From assembly GCA_023023105.1 (NCBI GenBank), contig CP083824.1, positions 4,464,001-4,528,000 on the forward strand: DNA of 64,000 bases, read 5' to 3'. Position numbers and translations under genes: made by a program. The notes below the pieces were generated by a model. The model was not told the DNA's origin. It was given only the letters and a program-made list of their open reading frames with translations, and did not search any database. How positions within the stretch are numbered: position 1 is the first letter of the stretch; each line of letters begins with the position of its first letter. The stretch comes from Enterobacter ludwigii (GTDB taxonomy: Bacteria; Pseudomonadota; Gammaproteobacteria; Enterobacterales; Enterobacteriaceae). Positions 11,726-22,293 of the stretch are shown piece after piece.

Positions 11726-12678
11726 TGATCGAGATAAAACACCTGAAAACGCTACAAGCGTTGCGGAACTGCGGTTCTCTTGCGGCGGCGGCAGCCTCGC
11801 TGCACCAGACCCAGTCCGCCCTTTCTCACCAGTTCAGCGATCTGGAACAACGCCTCGGCTTTCGTCTTTTTGTGCGCAAGAGCCAGCCGCTACGCTTTAC
11901 GCCTCAGGGTGAGATTTTGCTGCAGCTGGCAAATCAGGTGCTGCCGCAAATTGCCAGCGCCCTGCAGTCCTGTAACGAGCCGCAACAGACCAAACTGCGT
12001 ATCGCCATTGAATGTCATAGCTGCATTCAGTGGCTGACCCCCGCACTTGAGAATTTCCGCCAGAAGTGGCCGCAGGTGGAGATGGACTTTACATCCGGGG
12101 TGACGTTTGACCCGCAGCCCTCGCTCCAGCAGGGCGAGCTGGATCTGGTCATGACCTCTGATATTCTGCCGCGCAGCGGCCTGCACTACTCCCCAATGTT
12201 TGATTATGAAGTGCGTCTGGTGCTGGCACCGGATCATCCGCTGGCGGCTAAAACGCGCATCACACCGGAAGACCTGGCGACGGAAACGCTGCTGATTTAC
12301 CCGGTTCAGCGCAGTCGTCTGGATATCTGGCGTCACTTCCTGCAACCGGCAGGCATTAGCCCGCAGTTGAAAAGCGTGGATAACACCCTGTTGTTGATTC
12401 AGATGGTGGCGGCCAGAATGGGTATCGCGGCACTGCCGCACTGGGTGGTAGAGAGTTTTGAACGCCAGGGCCTGGTGGTGACCAAAACCCTGGGCGAAGG
12501 ACTGTGGAGCCGGCTGTACGCCGCCGTGCGCGATGGCGAGCAGCGCCAGCCGATTACGGAGGCGTTTATTCGCTCAACGCGGAACCACGCGTGCGACCAT
12601 CTTCCGTTTGTGCGGAGCGCGGAGCGACCCAGCGGCGATGGACCCACAGTGAAGCCAGGATCACCGTTCCCCCAATAA
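11725..12678 (+). CDS. metR: MetR, LysR-type activator of methionine genes
   Basis: 317 residues. The N-terminal winged helix-turn-helix is [30 protein letters not shown] (about residues 6-35, shown in family order); the rest is the periplasmic-binding-like effector domain. MetR responds to homocysteine and activates metE, metH and glyA while repressing itself. The last 113 bases run antisense over the end of yigM; the length equals that of the E. coli protein, so this overlap is not a read-through error. Confidence 0.97.
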   Translation: MIEIKHLKTLQALRNCGSLAAAAASLHQTQSALSHQFSDLEQRLGFRLFVRKSQPLRFTPQGEILLQLANQVLPQIASALQSCNEPQQTKLRIAIECHSCIQWLTPALENFRQKWPQVEMDFTSGVTFDPQPSLQQGELDLVMTSDILPRSGLHYSPMFDYEVRLVLAPDHPLAAKTRITPEDLATETLLIYPVQRSRLDIWRHFLQPAGISPQLKSVDNTLLLIQMVAARMGIAALPHWVVESFERQGLVVTKTLGEGLWSRLYAAVRDGEQRQPITEAFIRSTRNHACDHLPFVRSAERPSGDGPTVKPGSPFPQ

Positions 12679-13465
12679 GGAAACTCGGCCAGTGGGGTTG
12701 CTGCTGCCAGATTGCAAGGTTAACCAGCAGACCCGCGGGCACATGCACGTTGTTCATGATCCCCAGCGTACCGGCGTCGACCTGGGTCGCGCCGTAGTTC
12801 CACATGAAGTATCCCAGCCCTGAGGCCACCACGCCCAGCCAGACCAGAACGCTCCATTGCACCGTAGTGGTCGGCAGTTTTTGCGGGTTACCGAGCATGA
12901 ACCACGCCGCTACCGCGACAATCGCGGCCCCCATATAGAACCAGGCGAACGCGTTATGCTGCGGCATCGGACGGGTTTCCATCAGACGTTTGTAGCCCAC
13001 CATACCGATGGCGAAACTGATGTTGGCGAGCTGGACGAACATCAGCCCGGTCCAGAAGTGGTCGCTGACTTTGTCATAGCGAATAATCGCCGCCCCAATA
13101 ACTGCCAGCGCCGCGCTCAGCAGGTATCCCCAGCGTAAACGGCGCTTGCTGAGCAGATCGTAAATCAGCGTGATGTAGAGCGGCGTGAGTACGGTAAAAA
13201 GCAGAAACTCCGAAACAGACAGGTAGACGTAGGCCCGAAAGCTGAACAGATACATGATGCCGAGCTGCATCGCCCCCACCAGCATATACAGCACAATGGT
13301 TTTCAGCGATTGCCCGCGCGTACGCAGAAACGGCAGGAATACCAGCGCCGCCAGCCCAACACGCATCAGCACCGAGAAATAACTGTCGACCGAACCAGCA
13401 AGATATTCGCCAATCAGGCTAAAGGAGAAGGCCCACAGGATAGTGGTGATAATGAGTAGCGCCAC
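12566..13465 (-). CDS. yigM: YigM (BioP), biotin transporter of the EamA family
   Basis: 299 residues with about ten hydrophobic segments in two EamA repeats, beginning [21 protein letters not shown]. The E. coli orthologue is the single-component high-affinity biotin importer. The 3' end is convergent with metR and overlaps it by 113 bases, so the last ~37 codons of each gene are constrained on both strands. Confidence 0.93.
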   Translation of the reverse strand: MALLIITTILWAFSFSLIGEYLAGSVDSYFSVLMRVGLAALVFLPFLRTRGQSLKTIVLYMLVGAMQLGIMYLFSFRAYVYLSVSEFLLFTVLTPLYITLIYDLLSKRRLRWGYLLSAALAVIGAAIIRYDKVSDHFWTGLMFVQLANISFAIGMVGYKRLMETRPMPQHNAFAWFYMGAAIVAVAAWFMLGNPQKLPTTTVQWSVLVWLGVVASGLGYFMWNYGATQVDAGTLGIMNNVHVPAGLLVNLAIWQQQPHWPSFLIGGTVILASLWVHRRWVAPRSAQTEDGRTRGSALSE

Positions 13466-13547
13466 AATGCTTGTCTCTCAGAAAGAAGGACAGGCATTGT
13501 AGCGAACTCTTTAGTTGACAACTGAGCAATAAATAACCAAATGAAGA

Positions 13548-14348
13548 TTATTCAAGGAACAGCTTGCGCAGATATTTTGGTACCGCGTTGTCGCCGTTGG
13601 TGCCGATCACTTCCAGCTCCGGGTGCAGGTCTTTCAGACGCTGGTGCGCGTTCTCCATAATGCAGCCCTTGCCTGCCATCGAAAGCATTTCGGCATCGTT
13701 CATACCGTCACCAAAGGCGATACAGTCTTTCAGCTCGAAGCCCAGACGCTTCGCAACCGCTTCCAGCGCATGGCCTTTGGATACGCCCCCGGCCATCACT
13801 TCCAGACAGGTCAGCGTTGAGAAACTCACGTTAACACGGTCGCCCCAGCGAGCGTTGATCGCCTGCTCCAGCGGCAGCAATTCTTCGTGGCTTTCGCAGG
13901 TGAAGAACACCTTGCTGATACCTTCAGGTTCAAGCAGGGCTGGCTCGTACAGGGTGTAGTTGAATACCGCTTCCTTGAAGAAACGCATTTCGTCAGGGCG
14001 GTGGCGGTTCATAAACCACTCATCATCACGATAGACGTTAGTCACGATATCCGGGTTGTTGTGCACCACGCCGAACAGATCGGCGGCGATATCGCGATCA
14101 AGGTTATGCGCGAAAATCAGGTTGCCGTCCGTATCGTGTACGCGCGCACCGTTAGAGGTGATCATGTACGATTTGATTTCCAGATTATCGCGGATCTGCC
14201 CCACGTCTACGTGGTGGCGGCCGGTGGCAAACACAAAGTTCACGCCACGGGCAGTCAGAAGCTTTAAGGTCTCTTTCGCGTAAGGCGACAGGGTGTGGTC
14301 GGGGGAAAGCAGCGTGCCATCTAAATCAGATGCAACAACCTGGTACAT
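13548..14348 (-). CDS. yigL: YigL, HAD-family pyridoxal phosphate / sugar phosphatase
   Basis: 266 residues from MYQVVASDLDGTLL, the HAD motif I with Asp nucleophile; later motifs are ITSNGA, the Lys in GGVSKGHAL and FGDGMNDAEML. It is a Cof-type phosphatase acting on PLP and on phosphosugars. In Salmonella the sRNA SgrS raises YigL output by pairing within the upstream pldB message; here too pldB is directly upstream on the same strand with a 26-base gap. A start six codons upstream (MRLNFP) is open but lacks family support. Confidence 0.95.
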   Translation of the reverse strand: MYQVVASDLDGTLLSPDHTLSPYAKETLKLLTARGVNFVFATGRHHVDVGQIRDNLEIKSYMITSNGARVHDTDGNLIFAHNLDRDIAADLFGVVHNNPDIVTNVYRDDEWFMNRHRPDEMRFFKEAVFNYTLYEPALLEPEGISKVFFTCESHEELLPLEQAINARWGDRVNVSFSTLTCLEVMAGGVSKGHALEAVAKRLGFELKDCIAFGDGMNDAEMLSMAGKGCIMENAHQRLKDLHPELEVIGTNGDNAVPKYLRKLFLE

Positions 14349-14374
14349 AGGGAAATTTAACCTCAATAAAAAAA

Positions 14375-15367
14375 TCAGTTATGCCTGTTGAAAAATTCAA
14401 CAATGGCGTTGAGCGCGACTGAGCGCATAGCGTCCTTTTCAAAAAGGATCTCATGGTACGCGCCGTTGATGACCAGCGGTTTTCCCCCTTCACAGGGGTG
14501 ACCGGCGGCAGCGCGGAGTTCACAAAAACGATCGTGCATGCGGTTATCCACCACACGCTCTTCTTCAGCCTGAATCAGAAGTGTTGGCGTGTCATCATCA
14601 CCCGCGCCAGCAAGCACCTGTTCCCCGGCAAGAATACCTTCCCGCACCCAATGATAGGTCGGACCGCCAACGCGCAGGCGTGGTTCATCGGCATAAAAAC
14701 GCAGGTTACGACGATAACGCTGTCGGCTGTGGGTTAACACGTTCATTGCAAACGGCAATGCACGCCAGCGCCCCGTCCCGATGGCATAGCCTTCACGAAT
14801 GCGCTGATGGCCCTCAGCCCAATCGAGAATATGGCGCACCATCCAGTCAGGAAAACGCATGACGATGCCATACATTGGCGCGGTAAGCGCAATGGCATCG
14901 CACTGGTGCTCATAGCGCTGTAAAAATAGCGTAGAGATTGCCCCACCCATAGAGTGCGCCAGAATATAGCGCTTACGCCATGGACCAGGTTCAACTTCCT
15001 GCTGCCAGAACGCGGCAAGATCGTCGACATAATCGCTGAAATTATCCACATGACCGCGGTGCGTGTCCGATAACAGACGACCAGAAAGCCCCTGCCCACG
15101 ATGGTCGATAATCAACACATCAAAGCCAAGATGGACAAGATCATAAGCCAGTTCGGCGTATTTGATGTAGCTCTCGATGCGCCCAGGGCAGACGACGATC
15201 ACCCGATCGTTCTTCACATTGCGGAAACGCACGAAGCGTACCGGAATATCACCGACGCCCGTAAACTCATCTTCCTCACGCTGCCGCCAGAAATCGGTCA
15301 GCGGCCCCATAGAGAAAGCAGCAAATGCGTTTTCTCGTGTTTCCCAGTCCTTTTTCTGCTGAAACAT
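14375..15367 (-). CDS. pldB: PldB, lysophospholipase L2
   Basis: 330 residues, alpha/beta hydrolase with nucleophile elbow AHSMGG (Ser in AHSMGGAISTLF), acid near DDDTPTLLIQAEEE and the His in GAYHEILFE. An inner-membrane-associated enzyme that hydrolyses lysophospholipids and can transacylate to phosphatidylglycerol. The MFQQKKDWETREN start was chosen over the longer open frame (MAYVSGNP). Operon with yigL downstream. Confidence 0.95.
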   Translation of the reverse strand: MFQQKKDWETRENAFAAFSMGPLTDFWRQREEDEFTGVGDIPVRFVRFRNVKNDRVIVVCPGRIESYIKYAELAYDLVHLGFDVLIIDHRGQGLSGRLLSDTHRGHVDNFSDYVDDLAAFWQQEVEPGPWRKRYILAHSMGGAISTLFLQRYEHQCDAIALTAPMYGIVMRFPDWMVRHILDWAEGHQRIREGYAIGTGRWRALPFAMNVLTHSRQRYRRNLRFYADEPRLRVGGPTYHWVREGILAGEQVLAGAGDDDTPTLLIQAEEERVVDNRMHDRFCELRAAAGHPCEGGKPLVINGAYHEILFEKDAMRSVALNAIVEFFNRHN

Positions 15368-15476
15368 CGGGTTTCCACTCACGTAAGCCAAGGAATATCG
15401 TTTTTTCGTAACAGGTCACAAAATGACTCAACAATAGCGTATTGTGGCATAAAAATAGACGGTTCGGGAGCTTCAA

Positions 15477-16097
15477 ATGACCTTCGAGTGGTGGTTCGCC
15501 TACCTGCTGACATCCATTATCCTCAGCCTTTCACCGGGCTCAGGTGCTATTAACACAATGACCACCTCCATCAACCACGGCTATCGCGGTGCGGCGGCGT
15601 CGATTGCCGGTTTGCAGACCGGGCTGGGCATTCATATTGTGCTGGTCGGGATTGGTCTGGGGACGCTGTTCTCCCGCTCTGTGCTGGCGTTCGAAGTACT
15701 GAAATGGGCCGGTGCAGCGTACCTGATTTGGCTGGGTATTCAGCAGTGGCGCGCGGCAGGTTCGATTAATCTCAACACGCTTGCCCAGTCGCAAACCCGT
15801 GGTCGTCTGTTCAAACGTGCAGTATTTGTAAACCTGACCAACCCGAAAAGCATTGTTTTCCTGGCTGCCCTGTTCCCGCAGTTTATCGCTCCACATCAAC
15901 CACAGGTGATGCAGTATGTGGTGCTGGGCGCGACCACCATTATCGTCGATATCATCGTGATGATTGGTTATGCGACGCTGGCACAGCGAATTGCGGCGTG
16001 GATTAAAGGGCCTAAACAGATGAAGGCCCTGAATAAAGTGTTTGGTTCGCTGTTTATGCTGGTGGGCGCGCTGCTTGCATCAGCGCGTCACGCTTAG
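15477..16097 (+). CDS. rhtB: RhtB, homoserine/homoserine lactone exporter
   Basis: 206-residue LysE/RhtB transporter with six hydrophobic segments and the signature [16 protein letters not shown] near the N-terminus. Exports homoserine and related amino acids. It faces its paralogue rhtC, and the two stops overlap by 4 bases. Confidence 0.96.
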   Translation: MTFEWWFAYLLTSIILSLSPGSGAINTMTTSINHGYRGAAASIAGLQTGLGIHIVLVGIGLGTLFSRSVLAFEVLKWAGAAYLIWLGIQQWRAAGSINLNTLAQSQTRGRLFKRAVFVNLTNPKSIVFLAALFPQFIAPHQPQVMQYVVLGATTIIVDIIVMIGYATLAQRIAAWIKGPKQMKALNKVFGSLFMLVGALLASARHA

Positions 16098-16714
16098 CGA
16101 GAAATGATGAGATGAATACCAAAGCCGGCGAACAGCGCGCCGGCAACGCAGTCGATCCACTTCGCGATGCGCTGATAGCCACGGCGCATCGCCGGTAAGG
16201 CAAACAGGCTTGCAACAATGGTGAACCACGCAAACGTCTCAACGACGATCAGCAGGAAAATACCCCAGCGTGCGCCCGCACCAACGCTATCACCCACAAA
16301 CAGCGAGAACACGGAGCCGAAATAGATAATCGCTTTTGGGTTTGCCAGATTGGTCAGCAGCCCCTTCACAAAGCTGCGGCCGCCCGTTGCCAGCTCAACC
16401 TTTGGCTCTTCTGGTTTTTTCTCTTCTTTCTTCAGCGCCCCGCGCAGCATCTGGTAGCCCATCCAGCACAGGTACAGCCCGCCGCCAACCATAATGATGT
16501 TATGCAGCCAGGCCATCTTTGCCAGGATCAGGTTCAGACCGAGCAGTGCCACCGCCGCCCAGACCATCACGCCCATGGTGATACCCAGTACCCCCATCAT
16601 CGCCTCTTTGCGGGAGCGGCTGACGGCCGTTTGTGATACAAAGAAAAAGTCAGGGCCCGGGCTCATCAGCGCAACGATGTGCACTAACGCCACGGTGAGA
16701 AATAGCATTAACAT
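16094..16714 (-). CDS. rhtC: RhtC, threonine exporter
   Basis: 206-residue LysE/RhtB family protein with the N-terminal [19 protein letters not shown] signature and [15 protein letters not shown] in the second repeat. Exports threonine. Convergent with rhtB, from which it likely arose by an old inverted duplication. Confidence 0.96.
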   Translation of the reverse strand: MLMLFLTVALVHIVALMSPGPDFFFVSQTAVSRSRKEAMMGVLGITMGVMVWAAVALLGLNLILAKMAWLHNIIMVGGGLYLCWMGYQMLRGALKKEEKKPEEPKVELATGGRSFVKGLLTNLANPKAIIYFGSVFSLFVGDSVGAGARWGIFLLIVVETFAWFTIVASLFALPAMRRGYQRIAKWIDCVAGALFAGFGIHLIISR

Positions 16715-16775
16715 AATTCGCTCGCGGGGAAATAATTTAGTGAGTCACCATCCTGGCACTTTTTCGCCCGGCTGA

Positions 16776-18605
16776 CTACTCCTCATCATCACCGTCGGCG
16801 TGAGAACGGATGAGCGCCATAAACTCTTTGCCAAAACGTTCGAGCTTACGTGTGCCAACACCGTTGACGCTGAGCATTTCGCTGGCGCTCAGCGGCATCT
16901 GTTCGGCCATCTCAATCAGCGTCGCGTCGTTGAAGACGACATAAGGCGGGATATTCTCTTCATCGGCAATGGCTTTTCGCAGCTTGCGCAGTTTGGCGAA
17001 CAGCTTACGGTCGTAATTGCCACCGTAGGATTTCTGCATCACGCGCGGTTTGAGGGCGATGACGCGTGGTACGGCAAGCTTGAGTTCGATATCACCGCGC
17101 AGCACCGGACGCGCGGCTTCGGTAAGCTGCAGTGCGGAGTGCTGGGCGATATTCTGTGTGGCAAAGCCAAGGTGAATTAGCTGACGAATAATACTGACCC
17201 AGTGCTCGTGGCTCTGGTCTTTGCCAATACCGTACACTGGCAACTTGTCGTGGCCCATGTCGCGGATACGCTGGTTATTGGCGCCGCGCAGCACTTCAAC
17301 CACGTAGCCCATGCCGAAGCGTTGATTTACACGGTAAATGGTCGAGAGCGCCTTACGCGCATCCATCAGACCATCGTACTGTTTAGGAGGATCAAGACAG
17401 ATATCGCAGTTACCGCACGACTCCTGACGCCCTTCACCAAAATAGTTGAGCAACACCAGACGGCGGCAGGTTTGCGCTTCGGCAAAGGCCCCCATCGCGT
17501 TGAGCTTATGGCGCTCGATATCCTGCAGCTGTCCCTGCGGTTTCTCTTCCAGACAGCGGCGCAGCCATGCCATATCGGCCGGATCGTAAAACAGCATTGC
17601 TTCCGCAGGCAGGCCGTCACGCCCGGCGCGGCCGGTTTCCTGATAGTAGGATTCAATATTTCGCGGGATGTCGAAGTGCACAACAAAGCGCACGTTGGGT
17701 TTATTAATCCCCATCCCAAATGCCACCGTCGCGACCACAATTTGCAGGTCGTCACGCTGGAATTTCTCCTGCACGTCGGCGCGAATGTGGTTTTCTAACC
17801 CGGCATGATAAGCCGCAGCGCTAAAGCCACGGTTTTGCAGACGCGCAGCCGTGTCTTCCACTTTTGCGCGGCTGTTGCAGTAAATAATGCCTGACTTGCC
17901 GCGCTGCTCCTGCACATAGCGCAAGAGCTGATCCAGCGGCTTGAATTTTTCCATCAGCATGTAGCGGATATTCGGGCGATCGAAACTGCTGACCTGAATC
18001 AACGGGTCGTTCAGCCCCAGCAGACGGACAATATCCAGCCGCGTGGTGTCGTCCGCCGTGGCGGTAAGCGCCATAAACGGAAGCTCGGGGAAGCGCTGAC
18101 GGAGCTGGCCGAGGGCCGCGTATTCCGGGCGGAAATCGTGTCCCCACTGGGAAATACAGTGTGCTTCATCTACCGCCAGCAGCACCGGATTCCAGTGCGC
18201 TAGATGGTCGAGGAAGTTATCCAGCATCAGGCGTTCCGGCGCGATATACAGCAGGAGGATCTGCCCGGTGCGGCACCCGGCCATCACCTCTTGCTGCTGC
18301 TCGCGGGTCTGCGTGGAGTTAAGACAGGCCGCCGCCACGCCGTTGGCAAGCAGCTGGTCAACCTGGTCTTTCATCAGAGAAATAAGTGGCGATACCACGA
18401 CCGTCAGGCCGTTAAGCACCAGCGCGGGCACCTGATAACAGAGTGATTTACCGCCACCGGTCGGCATCACCACCAGGCAATCACGACCTTCCAGCACGGT
18501 TTCAATGATGGTTTCCTGGCCAGGGCGGAACTGCTGGTAGCCAAAGGTTTCATGCAAAACCTGTTTAGCCAGCGACTCCTGATTCAATACTTCCGCCTGC
18601 GCCAC
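16776..18605 (-). CDS. recQ: RecQ, ATP-dependent 3'-5' DNA helicase
   Basis: 609 residues from a GTG start (VAQAEVLNQESLAKQ read as Met first). The longer open frame with 21 extra residues is not supported, and a GGGG lies upstream at the usual distance. Domains in order: motif 0 around QQFRPGQ, Walker A MPTGGGKSL, DEAH box in AVDEAHCISQWGHDFR, helicase C domain with QETGRAGRDG, RQC zinc site (CRR, CGNCDIC) and C-terminal HRDC (SVNGVGTRKLERFG). Acts in RecF-pathway repair and suppresses illegitimate recombination. Follows pldA. Confidence 0.97.
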   Translation of the reverse strand: MAQAEVLNQESLAKQVLHETFGYQQFRPGQETIIETVLEGRDCLVVMPTGGGKSLCYQVPALVLNGLTVVVSPLISLMKDQVDQLLANGVAAACLNSTQTREQQQEVMAGCRTGQILLLYIAPERLMLDNFLDHLAHWNPVLLAVDEAHCISQWGHDFRPEYAALGQLRQRFPELPFMALTATADDTTRLDIVRLLGLNDPLIQVSSFDRPNIRYMLMEKFKPLDQLLRYVQEQRGKSGIIYCNSRAKVEDTAARLQNRGFSAAAYHAGLENHIRADVQEKFQRDDLQIVVATVAFGMGINKPNVRFVVHFDIPRNIESYYQETGRAGRDGLPAEAMLFYDPADMAWLRRCLEEKPQGQLQDIERHKLNAMGAFAEAQTCRRLVLLNYFGEGRQESCGNCDICLDPPKQYDGLMDARKALSTIYRVNQRFGMGYVVEVLRGANNQRIRDMGHDKLPVYGIGKDQSHEHWVSIIRQLIHLGFATQNIAQHSALQLTEAARPVLRGDIELKLAVPRVIALKPRVMQKSYGGNYDRKLFAKLRKLRKAIADEENIPPYVVFNDATLIEMAEQMPLSASEMLSVNGVGTRKLERFGKEFMALIRSHADGDDEE

Positions 18606-18695
18606 ATTAACCCCATATGCCAGAAATGAAACAGGCGCTATTTTCAGCGCCTGAGAGAGAAACTTCAACGTTTAACGCAAAAACATTCGAGCAGT

Positions 18696-19565
18696 CTAGA
18701 AAATATCGTTCAGCATCACGCCCACACCCACGCGGGTCTGGTTGAAGTTATAGTCGATGAGCGACTCGCCGTAACCGCTGTAGACCTGGGTATAAATACG
18801 CACATGTTTGGTCATCGGGTAGCTTAAGCCCAGCTCTGCGCCGCCGTAGCCGGTATTCCAGTTGTACTGGCCTTTGGCGCTCAGCACCGCATCACCCAGT
18901 TGATAACCAATCTTGAGCTGATAGTAGCCCATATATTTGGTGATATCCGGGTTGTCATCGGTGCTCCCCACCACGTACCACGGCTTCACTTCCACCATCA
19001 AATTGCCATTCTGCGCCATCAGGCGTGTATAGGCACGGTTCCAGCTACGTGACGTTGGGTCAGAACGACCGTTTGAATCGTGGTTGAAACCTACCTCGAC
19101 GTCACGCAACGTCCAGCCGGCGAACTCGTAATCCGTTGCAAAACCAAGGAACAGCTGCGGCTCATAGTTAGTTTCACGGAACGGCGATGACTCCCCGCTG
19201 TTAGATAACTGCCACCAGGATTTCTGCGTATAAGACGCGCCGAATACCGAGTTTGGCCCCAGAATGCCGCGCCAGAACGGGAATGCGAGGCTGAGCTGAT
19301 ACTTCACTTCATCTTTACGCGCATTATCAGCCCAGTTATAGGAGCTTATCGCCTCTTTATTGAGATCGCTGGTCTGAGTGTAAATCACGTAGTTGGTGTC
19401 ATAAGGATAGAGCGTGAACGGATTGTCATGCTCCTGAAGCAGGTTCGCGATAATGCTGCCGTGAACGGCAGGTTGGTCATGCACCTCTTTTATCGTCGCT
19501 TCCTGCGCAATTGCTGTGAAGGGCAGCGCAACCGCGGCCAGTAACCAGGCCAGATACGTCCGCAT
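18696..19565 (-). CDS. pldA: PldA, outer-membrane phospholipase A
   Basis: 289 residues with a 20-residue signal peptide cut after AIA-QEA. A 12-stranded barrel with the active-site stretch VGFNHDSNGRSDPTSRSWNR, which holds the His and Ser of the catalytic triad. The enzyme is dormant until phospholipids reach the outer leaflet, when it dimerises with calcium and cleaves them. Ends in the aromatic C-terminal NDIF recognised by the BAM machinery. Confidence 0.97.
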   Translation of the reverse strand: MRTYLAWLLAAVALPFTAIAQEATIKEVHDQPAVHGSIIANLLQEHDNPFTLYPYDTNYVIYTQTSDLNKEAISSYNWADNARKDEVKYQLSLAFPFWRGILGPNSVFGASYTQKSWWQLSNSGESSPFRETNYEPQLFLGFATDYEFAGWTLRDVEVGFNHDSNGRSDPTSRSWNRAYTRLMAQNGNLMVEVKPWYVVGSTDDNPDITKYMGYYQLKIGYQLGDAVLSAKGQYNWNTGYGGAELGLSYPMTKHVRIYTQVYSGYGESLIDYNFNQTRVGVGVMLNDIF

Positions 19566-19728
19566 CGGTGGTATTCTCCTGCAAAAAATTAAGATGACTT
19601 GAATAGTTATGTGGCGGACATTCTACAGACTTCTGCGACAACTGCTGCATCCTCGTTTCTGAAAGTGGAATTCCTTATTGCCACGGCATAAAATCAACAT
19701 TTCGTTAACAATAAGGATGTGATGTCTC

Positions 19729-20196
19729 ATGTCAGCCATGCTTACCGCCGAAGAAGTTTTAAAACTCGTGGGCGAGATTTTTGTCTACCATATGCCGTTT
19801 AACCGTGCGCTGGGGCTGGAGCTGGAGCGTTACGAGAAAGACTTTGCCCAGCTGAGCTTCAACAACCAGCCGATGATGGTGGGCAACTGGGCACAAAGTA
19901 TTTTGCACGGCGGGGTGATTGCCTCCGCGCTCGACGTGGCGGCAGGCCTGGTCTGCGTGGGCAGTACGCTGACGCGTCATGACACCATCAATGAAGATGA
20001 ACTGCGCCAGCGCCTGTCGCGCATGGGCACTATTGATTTACGTGTCGACTATCTTCGTCCTGGGCGCGGAAATCGTTTTACCTGCACCAGCAGCCTGCTG
20101 CGCGCGGGGAATAAAGTTGCCGTGGCGCGCGTTGAATTACACAACGAAGAACAGGTTTACATTGCCAGCGCAACCGCCACTTATATGGTGGGTTGA
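19729..20196 (+). CDS. yigI: YigI, hotdog-fold acyl-CoA thioesterase
   Basis: 155 residues of the PaaI/YigI thioesterase family. The motif [21 protein letters not shown] carries the catalytic Asp helix. It hydrolyses acyl-CoA; the E. coli orthologue helps with unusual fatty acids. Divergent from pldA across 163 bases and 51 bases upstream of rarD. Confidence 0.92.
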   Translation: MSAMLTAEEVLKLVGEIFVYHMPFNRALGLELERYEKDFAQLSFNNQPMMVGNWAQSILHGGVIASALDVAAGLVCVGSTLTRHDTINEDELRQRLSRMGTIDLRVDYLRPGRGNRFTCTSSLLRAGNKVAVARVELHNEEQVYIASATATYMVG

Positions 20197-20247
20197 GACG
20201 ATAAAATCGGGTAAAATTAATTCACTTTTTTGTAACGGATTTTCCCG

Positions 20248-21144
20248 ATGGATGCTAAACAGACGCGGCAGGGCGTTTTACTCGCTCTTGCCGCTTATTT
20301 TATTTGGGGTATCGCCCCGGCGTATTTCAAGCTTATTGCCTACGTTCCGGCTGATGAGATCCTCACTCACCGCGTCATCTGGTCGTTCTTCTTTATGATC
20401 GCGCTGATGAGCCTCAGCCGTCAGTGGTCGGGTGTCAAAACGCTGCTGCAAACACCGAAGAAAATTTTCCTGCTGGCGCTCTCTGCGGTGCTGATTGGCG
20501 GTAACTGGCTGCTGTTTATCTGGGCCGTGAATAACCACCATATGCTTGAAGCGAGCCTCGGTTACTTTATTAACCCACTGGTGAACATTGTGCTGGGGAT
20601 GATTTTCCTCGGTGAACGCTTCCGACGTATGCAGTGGCTGGCGGTGATCCTTGCATTCTGCGGTGTACTGGTGCAGCTATGGACCTTCGGTTCACTGCCG
20701 ATCATCGCGCTGGGGCTGGCGTTCAGCTTTGCGTTCTACGGTCTGGTGCGTAAGAAAATCGCGGTGGAAGCACAAACCGGGATGCTGTTTGAAACCCTGT
20801 GGCTGCTGCCGGTCGCGGCAATTTACCTGTTTGGTATCGCTGACAGCGCCACCAGCCACATGGGCAGCAACCCATGGTCGCTGAACCTGATGCTGATGGC
20901 AGCAGGCGTGGTGACCACCATTCCATTGCTGTGCTTTACCGGAGCGGCAACGCGCCTGCGTCTCTCCACGCTGGGCTTCTTCCAGTATATTGGCCCGACG
21001 CTGATGTTCCTGCTGGCAGTGGTGTTTTACGGCGAAGTGCCGGGGGCGGATAAGATGGTGACGTTCGCCTTTATCTGGGTGGCGCTGGCGATTTTCGTTG
21101 CCGATGCCATTTATACCCAGCGCAGGACCCGCAGAGGAATGTAG
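20248..21144 (+). CDS. rarD: RarD, EamA-family permease
   Basis: 298 residues, ten hydrophobic segments, starting MDAKQTRQGVLLALAAYFIW. It belongs to the EamA/RarD drug-metabolite transporters; named for a chloramphenicol-sensitivity effect, and the natural substrate is unknown. In E. coli yigG and yigF follow; here the next gene is corA, only 43 bases away and convergent, with a REP in the gap. Confidence 0.94.
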   Translation: MDAKQTRQGVLLALAAYFIWGIAPAYFKLIAYVPADEILTHRVIWSFFFMIALMSLSRQWSGVKTLLQTPKKIFLLALSAVLIGGNWLLFIWAVNNHHMLEASLGYFINPLVNIVLGMIFLGERFRRMQWLAVILAFCGVLVQLWTFGSLPIIALGLAFSFAFYGLVRKKIAVEAQTGMLFETLWLLPVAAIYLFGIADSATSHMGSNPWSLNLMLMAAGVVTTIPLLCFTGAATRLRLSTLGFFQYIGPTLMFLLAVVFYGEVPGADKMVTFAFIWVALAIFVADAIYTQRRTRRGM

Positions 21145-21150
21145 GTGTTT

Positions 21151-21181
21151 TGTAGGGCGGGTAAGCGTAGCGCTACCCGCC
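21151..21181. repeat. REP palindrome between rarD and corA
   Basis: GTAGGGCGGGTAAGCG-TAGCGCTACCCGCC forms a stem of GGCGGGTAGCG type with loop. Sits at the convergent junction and could terminate or protect both transcripts. Confidence 0.8.
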
Positions 21182-21187
21182 AGATTT

Positions 21188-22138
21188 TTACAGCCAGTTA
21201 CGACGCTTAAAGTACAGATACGGCGCCAGCCCGGCGAGGATCATAAAGATAATCGCGCCAGGGTAACCAAAACTCCACTTCAGCTCTGGCATAAACTCAA
21301 AGTTCATCCCGTAGCTCGACGCCACCAGCGTCGGTGGCAGGAACACCACGGAAACCACCGAGAAGATCTTGATAATGCGGTTCTGCTCGATGTTGATAAA
21401 GCCCATCGCTGCCTGCATCAGGAAGTTCACCTTCTGGAACAAGGATTCGTTGTGCGGCAGCAGGGATTCGATATCACGTAAAATCTCACGCGCCTGCTCC
21501 AGCTGACCACCCGGCAGACGCGCTTTACGCACCAGGAAGTTCAGCGCACGCTGGGTATCCATCAGACACAAACGCACCTTCCAGCCGATATCTTCCAGCT
21601 CCGCCAGCGTGGAGAGTGCTTCGTCGTACTCATCGCCCTGATGGCCCTCCATGATCACGCGGCTCAGCTTTTCCAGATCGCTGTAGATGTTTTCAATCTC
21701 ATCCGCCAGCTGTTCAATTTTGGTTTCGAACAGGTCAAGCAGCAGCTCATAGGCATTGCCGTCCACCATCGCCTGGCTACGGGCGCGCATGCGATAGAGA
21801 CGAAACGCAGGCAGTTCGCGTTCGCGCAGCGTAAACAAGCGACCATCGCGGATGGTAAATGCCACGGTGGAGTTGCCCGCGTGGTCTTCGGCGTCTTCAA
21901 AGAAGAAGAAGGAGTGGATGTGCAGACCGTCTTCATCTTCAAAAAAACGCGCAGATGCTTCGATATCTTCCAGTTCCGGGCGAGTCGCCAGGCTTTGTCC
22001 CAGCTCAGATTGTACGCGAAGGCGTTCATCGTCGTCCGGCTCGACCAGATCCACCCATACGGCATCAATGAGGGGCTGTGACTCTTCGGCTTCAAGCCGA
22101 GTCAGTCGGTTATTTTCGAGTTGAAATGCGCTCAACAT
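21188..22138 (-). CDS. corA: CorA, magnesium channel
   Basis: 316 residues starting [16 protein letters not shown], long cytoplasmic N-terminal domain, then two C-terminal membrane helices with the ion-filter signature [12 protein letters not shown] between them, ending YFKRRNWL. Imports Mg2+, Co2+ and Ni2+. A 16-codon longer start exists upstream but lies in the leader. Preceded by an mRNA leader of about 230 bases with a short ORF (corL) and alternative hairpins, known in Salmonella for Rho-dependent control. Confidence 0.97.
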   Translation of the reverse strand: MLSAFQLENNRLTRLEAEESQPLIDAVWVDLVEPDDDERLRVQSELGQSLATRPELEDIEASARFFEDEDGLHIHSFFFFEDAEDHAGNSTVAFTIRDGRLFTLRERELPAFRLYRMRARSQAMVDGNAYELLLDLFETKIEQLADEIENIYSDLEKLSRVIMEGHQGDEYDEALSTLAELEDIGWKVRLCLMDTQRALNFLVRKARLPGGQLEQAREILRDIESLLPHNESLFQKVNFLMQAAMGFINIEQNRIIKIFSVVSVVFLPPTLVASSYGMNFEFMPELKWSFGYPGAIIFMILAGLAPYLYFKRRNWL

Positions 22139-22261
22139 GACCGGGACTCCCAATGCAAAAAATATCGGACAGTTCGGTGGGCACACAGAAACAAATTGGG
22201 TTTCAGACCATTAAACAGCCTGACTCAGCGCGACGGGAATAATGCAGGTCGCTGACAACCA

Positions 22262-22293
22262 CTAAGGCCATCAGCAAGAGGAGATAGCCTTAG
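22262..22293 (-). promoter_or_regulatory. corA leader hairpin over the corL stop
   Basis: CTAAGGC and GCCTTAG, about 18 bases apart, can pair in the corA leader RNA. The 5' arm contains the corL stop codon (TCC-TAA-GGC), so ribosomes finishing corL would block this stem. A second stem, CCAGTAGATACTGG, lies inside corL. Confidence 0.6.
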
